Positions 57,640 through 64,000 of a stretch of DNA of 64,000 bases are shown here, piece after piece (the stretch's first letter is position 1; every line of letters begins with the position of its first letter). The stretch is from Wurfbainia villosa (taxonomy: Eukaryota > Streptophyta > Magnoliopsida > Zingiberales > Zingiberaceae). Position numbers and translations under genes: made by a program. The notes under the pieces were generated by a model. That model was not told the DNA's origin. It searched no databases and worked only from the letters and a program-made list of their open reading frames with translations. The stretch is from contig CM045989.1 in the NCBI GenBank assembly GCA_025175895.1, positions 25,648,428-25,712,427 on the forward strand. Reading direction: 5' to 3'.

Positions 57640-60215
57640 CTCGAGCGTAGGTTTCCGAGTTCCTTAGTGGTCTTTGGGTTTACGGAATTCGCCAAGTTGG
57701 CAGTTAACTGGTATTTTGAAGTTGCAGATTCAAGCATTTTTATGTTTCGAAATTGAGGTATTATCGACGGTCAATAATACGGGATTCGCGACGCAGTGAC
57801 ATCTCCGAAATACATTCTAGAAAATTTTCTAGATTTAGTATATATTTATATTTGGTTACGCAGTGATATCACGTATTTATCTAGTATTGTTTTAACCCTG
57901 AATATCTATCGACAATTAGATTTTTAGGTTCTTTGGTTTATAGATAGCGTTTGGTTATTAATCGCTATTCGCTATACGTAGCTAGTTATCATTGTGATAT
58001 AAATGATAAGATATTTACCTCTTAGGATTCACTAGTATTAGGATTATTATTGACTAGTTGAATAATACGACTAAGGTGGATAAATTGCAGAAGGCATGAG
58101 GACATGATTACATTGCTTATATAGTTTAGGTATATATAGCATCCGATGTTTTATTTAGTATTACGTGACTTTGATCCGATACGACCCTTTAGTTATACCC
58201 TAATTAATTTCACCATCGATTCCCATTAAGAGAACTATCGCCGCTTATTGCATGATGTTATATGTTTATATGGTTATATGTTTTGTGGTGGATACCATAA
58301 TTAAGATAGTAGAGATAGAATAACTTAGATGAGGTTATTCGTGAAGCGGATCTCGTGAATGAACAACATTAGTGGAACCCTAGGTGTTGGAACCCTATGC
58401 GTAATAGCAGGATGTGCGTATTGGTATGTGATTACCCATTTCTTGTTTCAATGATACGGTGATCGGAGGTCGAATGATTAGGATGCGATTAATCCTTGCT
58501 ATATCTCTCATTTCTTGGTTGAGAGAGAGAGTCCGCAGTAGAGTCTCTATAGGTAGGTGCTTTGTATATTGTGGTCAATCACGCCCCAATCACGGTTGAG
58601 ATGACTTAATGTAAGGTTATATTTTGCGTTATTCGTTCGAGTTGGTGATAATCGGATTCGTATAACGCGGTAGCTAGATAGCTACTTTACATCTTAAGTA
58701 CCCATGAGATTGTTGGTGGTAGCATGTCAGAAGACGCATGATCAGAATAATTTGGGATTAACCCTCTTGAAGGGCTTGATAGTAGACTTGTGGTCCTTAT
58801 TGGCCTTGATAGGCATTTCCATTAGTTGGGGCGAACTCTACATGATTAATCGTCTCGACGCGTGATTATTAGTGGATTTATGATTTTGCTCGACCTTGAT
58901 AACCGTCGTATTAGAAGGGTTGGACGCCAGACTAACCATCTAGAGGAATTTATTTATTAGTCGATGATCTTTACCGACTTTGATAAATATTTCGCTTTTA
59001 GAGGTGTTGAAACCCTCGCTTAATCGCCTCAATGGGTTAAATTGTAGATCGATGATCTTAGTCGACGTTGAAAGTCGCCTTATGCTGGATGTATTGGATA
59101 ACCCTAGGCTTAACAATCTAGGATAATCGACTGCCCATGCGACCTATGGGTGGTCGTTTCGCTAGTCGTCGCGATCGATAATTAGATATTTATATATATG
59201 CATCCACGAGTCTCATTCGTGGTAGCATATAGTCTTGCGTAGACCGTCTTTATTGATTGTCGGCCCGTACCACGTTACGTTCATGTAGCTCATGATAGTT
59301 TTCTTTTTGTGCGAGACCCACGGGACTTTGTTGTGGTATCCGGATGAGCACTGCTTGTTGCAGTGGTTATGTATGTTGCGTGTATATTTGATATACTGAT
59401 GATCAGGATAGTTGCTGACTGATATTGGTACTTTGAGGGTCGGGTTACTTTAGCTTCTGCGACTTCCATTACGGCATTTATCCTCCTCATTTATCCTCTA
59501 GGTTAAGCGATGGAGGATGTGTAATGTTGACTACCTTGAGTCGCTCGGAGAGTTCATCTGCAGTGCTTGTCCTGCATCGTCGAGATCGCTTTGTTTACTT
59601 TATTGGTATTGCATTTTATTTATGCACTTTGGATTTTTGGTCGCAATTGGATTTGGGGTCATAAAACTATTTTACTTTGATTGATATATGTTTAGTCGTG
59701 CATGCATGCAGTTATGGAAATACTTATATTTCTATAATTATTTCGAGGTTTTTACCGATTGTCCACGGATTACGGATATTGTCACTAAGGCTCCTCGTCA
59801 TTCGATTTACCGGATACGCCCCGTGACGTGACCATTTTATCGCTCGCGGTTTTGGTTTGGTTTTGGTGTATCGAGGATTTTCTTTTCCTTGGATTTTTCG
59901 GGAGTTCTCGTTTTGGGACCAGTAGAAGGATATCTCGAGCTATAGGAAAAGTATGTCTTTAATAGTTACAGTACTTTTGTGGCTAGGAAAACTATTGACT
60001 TAGTGAAATCGCCTCTACTCACAGGTGTGGACGAGTTCGATGGACGTATTGATCTTAAGTAATCTAATGATGATTTCGAGGTACGTATTCTTTAGAGGTG
60101 TCGATGTGAATTAGAAGCTAGTGGATTCGGGCCTCGCTAGTCACCCATTCAAGGTCGTCAAGGAGTAAACCTCGTAAAATATCACCCTACTATTAGTGAT
60201 TTGGTTATGGATAAA
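57640..60215 (+). other. H gag to protease region, beyond recognition
   Basis: A gypsy element should carry gag, protease and the start of RT here. No reading of more than about 80 codons with a known motif was found, and stops are frequent in all frames. Nothing more is claimed. Confidence 0.55.
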
Positions 60216-60450
60216 GGCGTGTATCGTACCTTTGGTTAAGGCGATGAAAGCTCGTTTTACCTTATTATAGGAGGTATTGGAGCGTATTTATCTTACATTT
60301 CTTCGAAAAGATCCGAACTCTTTGTTAAAGAGAGATGAACCTTTGAGGTTATGCATCGATTATCGATGATAGAATCGATAGAATGTAGGAAATGAATATC
60401 CTTCATCATGTGGATATATACGATCTATTTAGATCTATAGGATACCTATA
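60216..60450 (+). pseudogene. H reverse transcriptase remnant
   Basis: Scattered text follows the order of chromovirus RT. AMKARF...LLxEVLERIYL sits near 60245, FVK-RDEPLRL near 60320 and CIDYR at 60352-60366. Two stops come next, then NR and NEYPS at about 60390, which matches the CIDYRELN...NKYPLP core of gypsy RT. The YxDD site is not found intact. Strongly decayed. Confidence 0.7.
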
Positions 60451-61274
60451 TATACTCTAGGATTGATTGGTGATTGGTGTGTTGATATTGTAGTGGCGTG
60501 GTGTCCTATAATTATCATTGTCGTTGTGATGATTTTTATATCATCGACCAGAGTAAGAGAATACATGTGTGTAGCGATGACAATTTCATACTTGGTATGA
60601 ATTGTTTGAGCTGATTATCTTATTAGACTTATTGGCGACTTAGTCGTCCGTGGATTTGGAAATCGTGTATTCGGACACGATTGGATCATTCTGATGGTGG
60701 TAGTTGAGTTGAGCACTACCAGTAGATGATGATTTTTTGGTATTGATTTGATTATTACCATAGATATGGATAGGATGTTCTAGTGGTACTATACATTTGG
60801 TGATGGAATTTATTTGGTCTAAAGCTTCAGGAAATTAGTTTCACAAATTTCGGAATGATGATTCAACTTTACACCCGTGTGGTTTGATCGTTCGGGTGGA
60901 AGGAAGGGTATCAGATGCGGATCTGATGTTTCGCAGAATGGGCGTTTCGATTTAGTTGATCGAGACGTATCCCGTGTTTACGTCGAATGAGGAACTACGA
61001 GATGGGTCATGTATATATTTATGGCGGACTTCGCATTATTATATGGTTTAGAAGAGGTGAGGAGCGAAATGCTCGGAGTTTTGGCTAGCTCTTTGGATAG
61101 CTACTATAGAGTACCTGGAACACGAAGCAGTTGTAAGGAAGTTTGGTCGCGATAGCCTCCCATACACTTACAGAGTGTGTGGTGGAGTGAATTTTGGACG
61201 GTAGACGGACTTCTCTTGTAAAAAGATAATTCCCCGTCTCTGACTCCGATGAGGATAATGGTTTTCGAAGTTGC

Positions 61275-61640
61275 ATTAGTTTAAGGAACAGATGCTTGGA
61301 AATTCGATTCTGAATGGAATAGGCGATATTATTATGGATTTTGTGGTGGGTTTATGCAGGACACATCGAGGCCGTACGACGATTTGGGTAGTCGTTCCGA
61401 CTAACCAAATCCGCACTTCTAGCGATTCTAAGACCGACTCTTTGGATCGTTTGGTAGAGTTATATTGTCGGGATATCGTCAAATCGCATGGTGTCCTTTG
61501 GCATTATATCGATAGAGATCCTCGTTCACGCCTTTTTTGGCAGTCTGCAGCAGACCTTAAGCCGATTCGTTTAGTATTGCATTCCATCCGCATACGTACG
61601 GATGCGGCGGACCCGTTTAGATACTAGAGGATTTCTGATC
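61275..61640 (+). pseudogene. H integrase core remnant
   Basis: The open frame 61292-61627 reads DIIMDFVVGLCRTHRGRTTIWVVV (first catalytic Asp within MDF), TDSLDRLVELYCRDIVKSHGV and the DRDPRSRLFWQS block (second Asp). These match the gypsy chromovirus integrase lines DFVxGLPRT, DSLxRLAxLYxxEIVRLHGVP and SDRDPRFTSxFWxSL. The frame then drifts; the catalytic Glu is not confidently seen. This is the clearest family marker of H. Confidence 0.85.
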
Positions 61641-62215
61641 CTGTGTTATGGATTTCGTGGCCAATCGGGAGGACGATTCTTAGGACCCATAGAGCTCAAG
61701 ATGAGGCGAGTTAGTCCGTCTTATCATCACGTAGGATGGCAGAGGCGCAGGATCGTCGGAAGAGTTATGCGGATCGGAGCGGAGACCTCGGGAGTTCTAT
61801 TGGTGATCATGTTTTCTTGCGAGTCTCACCCACGGAAGGGTGAAGAGATTTGACCTCCGCGTAGTAAGTTAGCTCCTAGGTACATCGATCCATTCTTTGA
61901 GGTTTTGGAGAGGATCGAGAGCCGCCATCGCCTAGTGCTACCACCGTGCATTTGGTATCCATGCTCTGTTTCATGTGTTCATGCTGAGGAAGTATGTGTC
62001 AGATTCTACACATATTCTATCAGATATGTCAGGTTCCATTCAACCTGATGCTACTTACGTAGAGGTTCCGATACGGATTTTGGATCACAAGAACGACATT
62101 GTAAACAAGATTTTCGACTTGTCAGTCGGGTGGAGTCCTCGCGATGAGGACGCCTACTTGGGAGTTTGAGGAAAGATCGAGCTCAAGATTACCCACTTAG
62201 TTACTTGATATGTGG
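61641..62215 (+). pseudogene. H integrase C-terminus and chromodomain remnant
   Basis: Pieces in changing frames are SPRYI-like RYIDPFFEVLERIESRHRL near 61880, HVSMLRKYV-like VFMLRKYVSDSTHIL near 61972, DATYVEVPIRILDHKND near 62050, and the end W-S...DEDATWEFEER-like text near 62130-62180. In Tekay/Del elements these precede and form the chromodomain (EVPVRILDxK...VxWxNH...EATWE), thought to steer insertion into heterochromatin. A frameshift falls before TWEFEE. Confidence 0.82.
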
Positions 62216-62289
62216 TTTTCCCAGTACTTGAGTTGAAGCGGTGACATCGTTGCTCGTTGGTATGAGTAAGAAATTTGGGGACAAATTTT

Positions 62290-62304
62290 TATTAGTGGGG
62301 AGAA
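62290..62304 (+). other. H polypurine tract
   Basis: AGTGGGGAGAA leads into the 3' LTR start TGTTAAATCTTGG. Confidence 0.85.
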
Positions 62305-64000
62305 TGTTAAATCTTGGAAAATGTAAAATAGTAAATTAAATGGTCAAATAATTAAGGAAATAATCTCGAAATTTTTCGATTTTTAGTGGAATTAGGAATT
62401 TTTGAATTTTTCTGAATTAAACGACTCCATACGAGATTTTAAAGGGGATAAATATGCGATGGAAAACCCTAATTATCTATTTTTCCTTTTCTATTCTCTC
62501 CACGCGTTCTTCGGCAGCTTCTCTCGCGCGATCCCTTCTTCCCGATTTCCTTTTTCTTTCCCAGCCAAAACCCTCGCATGACGCCTCGCCTCTTCTCCTC
62601 GCCGCGAAGGCCACGCGACAACACCGTTCTCCTCTCGTGGGCTCGTCGACCACGCGCCGCGAATAGATCGCCGGCGGCTCTCGGGCTCTTCGCCTCCGAC
62701 CGTTCGCACGCGGCAGCCTCTCTGCGTGTCGCCGCCACCGCCCGACGCCCTCTCTCGCGGCAGCGACGACTAACTCGCCTGATGGGACAAGGACGCCACC
62801 GGTGAAGGGTCGTGCGGTTAGGCGTCGGCGTTAGCGGCGCCGAGTGGTCGTTCTCCACGATCTCACGCCGAGCTATACTTTCTGCGTGTAGAATTAGAGG
62901 CGTCGGGTGAGATCGTCGGTGTAGGAACTACTCTTGGCCGAGGCCGTGAGGTTGGTGAGTCGCGCTTCTTCTTCGACCTTGGGCGAGATTTGATGTTACG
63001 ATGGTTTTCTTTCACCAAATCCCTCCGTGTTTCGGGGATTGATCTTGAGGTGAGCGAGGATTACCGTGAGGATAGAGGCGTTGGAGTTAGGCGTCGGGTT
63101 TTCCGAATAATAGGCGATTTGGGGAAAATCTTTGTGGGAGACTTCCAAGCTTGGTAAGCTTGAACTATCTTCTCTTTTTATTAGCTGTAAATTTATAGAT
63201 TATGGGTTGTTGGCTGTGAGATTTAAGATGGAGAATTGGTAAGTTCAGATATGGGTCTTTATAAATGTATAATATGTTGTTAATTTGTTTAATGGTCGAT
63301 AGGGATTAATGCGGAGGATTTATTAGGTTAAATGGGATAACTAGATCAATCTAGTTGACCCGGGATTTTATTAAGCATTTGGGTTAATGGGTTTAAGTCC
63401 GAAATCGGCTTAGGATTTGATTTGTCGGTGGATTGCATTATGTGTTTAACAATAGTTATGCATTATGCAGGTTTTGGTCACGAGGCAGGTTCACGGTCGT
63501 GACGATCTGGTTCTTTTCGCGGACATTTTATCAGGCGGGTATTTTGACTTGTCTTTTTGATATAGTCATGTTGATATGCTAGATAGTTATAGCTTACAAT
63601 AGTTTTCATGTTTATCTACCTTGCATGTTATTATGCCTATTTGACACATGCATTTGATCAGTTTATAGTTATACTTTCCCTGTTTTACTTGGATCATGTA
63701 TATGTACCTTTTTATTGTGCATATTATTCGGATACGTATGTTAGTTGGTATTACATGCTTTAGTGTCATGCACCATCTTGCATGATTGCATCTTTGGTGG
63801 ACGGTTCCATTATTATTGAGCCGCAGCCCGATTCATACGGGCTGCCGCACACACCGCCACTAGGTTAGTAGTACATCGTGAGGGGTGTGCGATTGCTCTG
63901 TCGACTCATTGGTCGCTCGTGGGTAGCGACGGCGGCGTGGTAGCGTGGCGGGGATCCTCCTCTCGGCTTTATGACAGAGATGAGAGCTTAGCTTCCCAGC
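62305..64000 (+). repeat. H 3' LTR, cut by the window end
   Basis: Matches 55118 to about 56830. AT-rich parts are almost the same, whereas the GC-rich block (62500-62830) differs by many short deletions relative to 55310-55660. The rest lies beyond 64000. Confidence 0.9.

Larger units (their letters stand above)
55118..64000 (+). mobile_element. Element H: decayed Tekay/Del-like chromovirus, right end outside the window
   Basis: The 5' LTR is 55118 to about 57628 and the 3' LTR starts at 62305, both TGTTAAATxxTGGAAAATG. A polypurine tract precedes the 3' LTR. The internal 4.7 kb has remnants of RT, integrase and a C-terminal chromodomain, matching Tekay/Del chromoviruses, which use a copia-like Met primer site. 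Here that site is degraded (near 57630-57650, GAGCGTAGGTTT). It is inserted in L; TSD agcga or gcgat at the left cannot be checked at the right. Confidence 0.88.

Overview
The window looks like a block of nuclear heterochromatin from a flowering plant, assembled almost entirely from LTR retrotransposons. The evidence is plant Ty1/copia and Ty3/gypsy gag and pol motifs, primer-binding sites complementary to plant initiator-Met and Asp tRNAs, and long LTRs with 5-bp target-site duplications (TSDs). I recognise no host gene, rRNA, tRNA gene or CRISPR. The species cannot be fixed from the sequence alone.

I resolve eleven elements, lettered here, stacked by insertion. The oldest visible layer is J, a copia-type gag-only sequence at 39234-54053 (+). 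Three elements interrupt J: D (a SIRE-like copia, minus strand, 1021-39233), F (a gypsy gag-only element with a tRNA-Asp primer site, 39749-52940) and L (part of an LTR, 54054-55117). D is interrupted by K (an LTR in opposite orientation, 1-1020), C (a gag-only copia, 1310-24549) and I (a copia, 29401-38744, inside the D LTR). C is interrupted by B (a copia, 1318-10141, eight bases inside the C 5' LTR) and E (a SIRE-like copia, minus strand, 12197-21270, inside C gag). F carries G, a solo LTR (43896-46580). L is interrupted by H, a decayed Tekay/Del-like chromovirus (55118 to beyond 64000). The deepest chain is J > D > C > B or E, four levels.

Most boundaries are supported by TG...CA ends, a TSD (B gaggg, C tttaa, E atggg, I caagt, G cgaga, F agctc/atctc) and reading frames that continue across the insertion. 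Coding content is gag, protease, integrase, reverse transcriptase (RT) and RNase H. Only a few long ORFs remain open: D gag, B integrase, I integrase-RT, and the halves of C and J gag. C and F have gag but no pol of their own, so they would have needed enzymes supplied by other elements.

Points that deserve a second look: TATA boxes in the loops of inverted repeats in several LTRs; repeated CAGTCGACTG palindromes; a double hairpin upstream of the C 3' LTR; a 17-bp motif repeated in the I leader; an unexplained 4.4-kb stretch in F bounded by two copies of the same polypurine motif; and LTR pairs that differ mostly at CAG/CTG and CG-rich words, which could be biology or a long-read consensus artefact.
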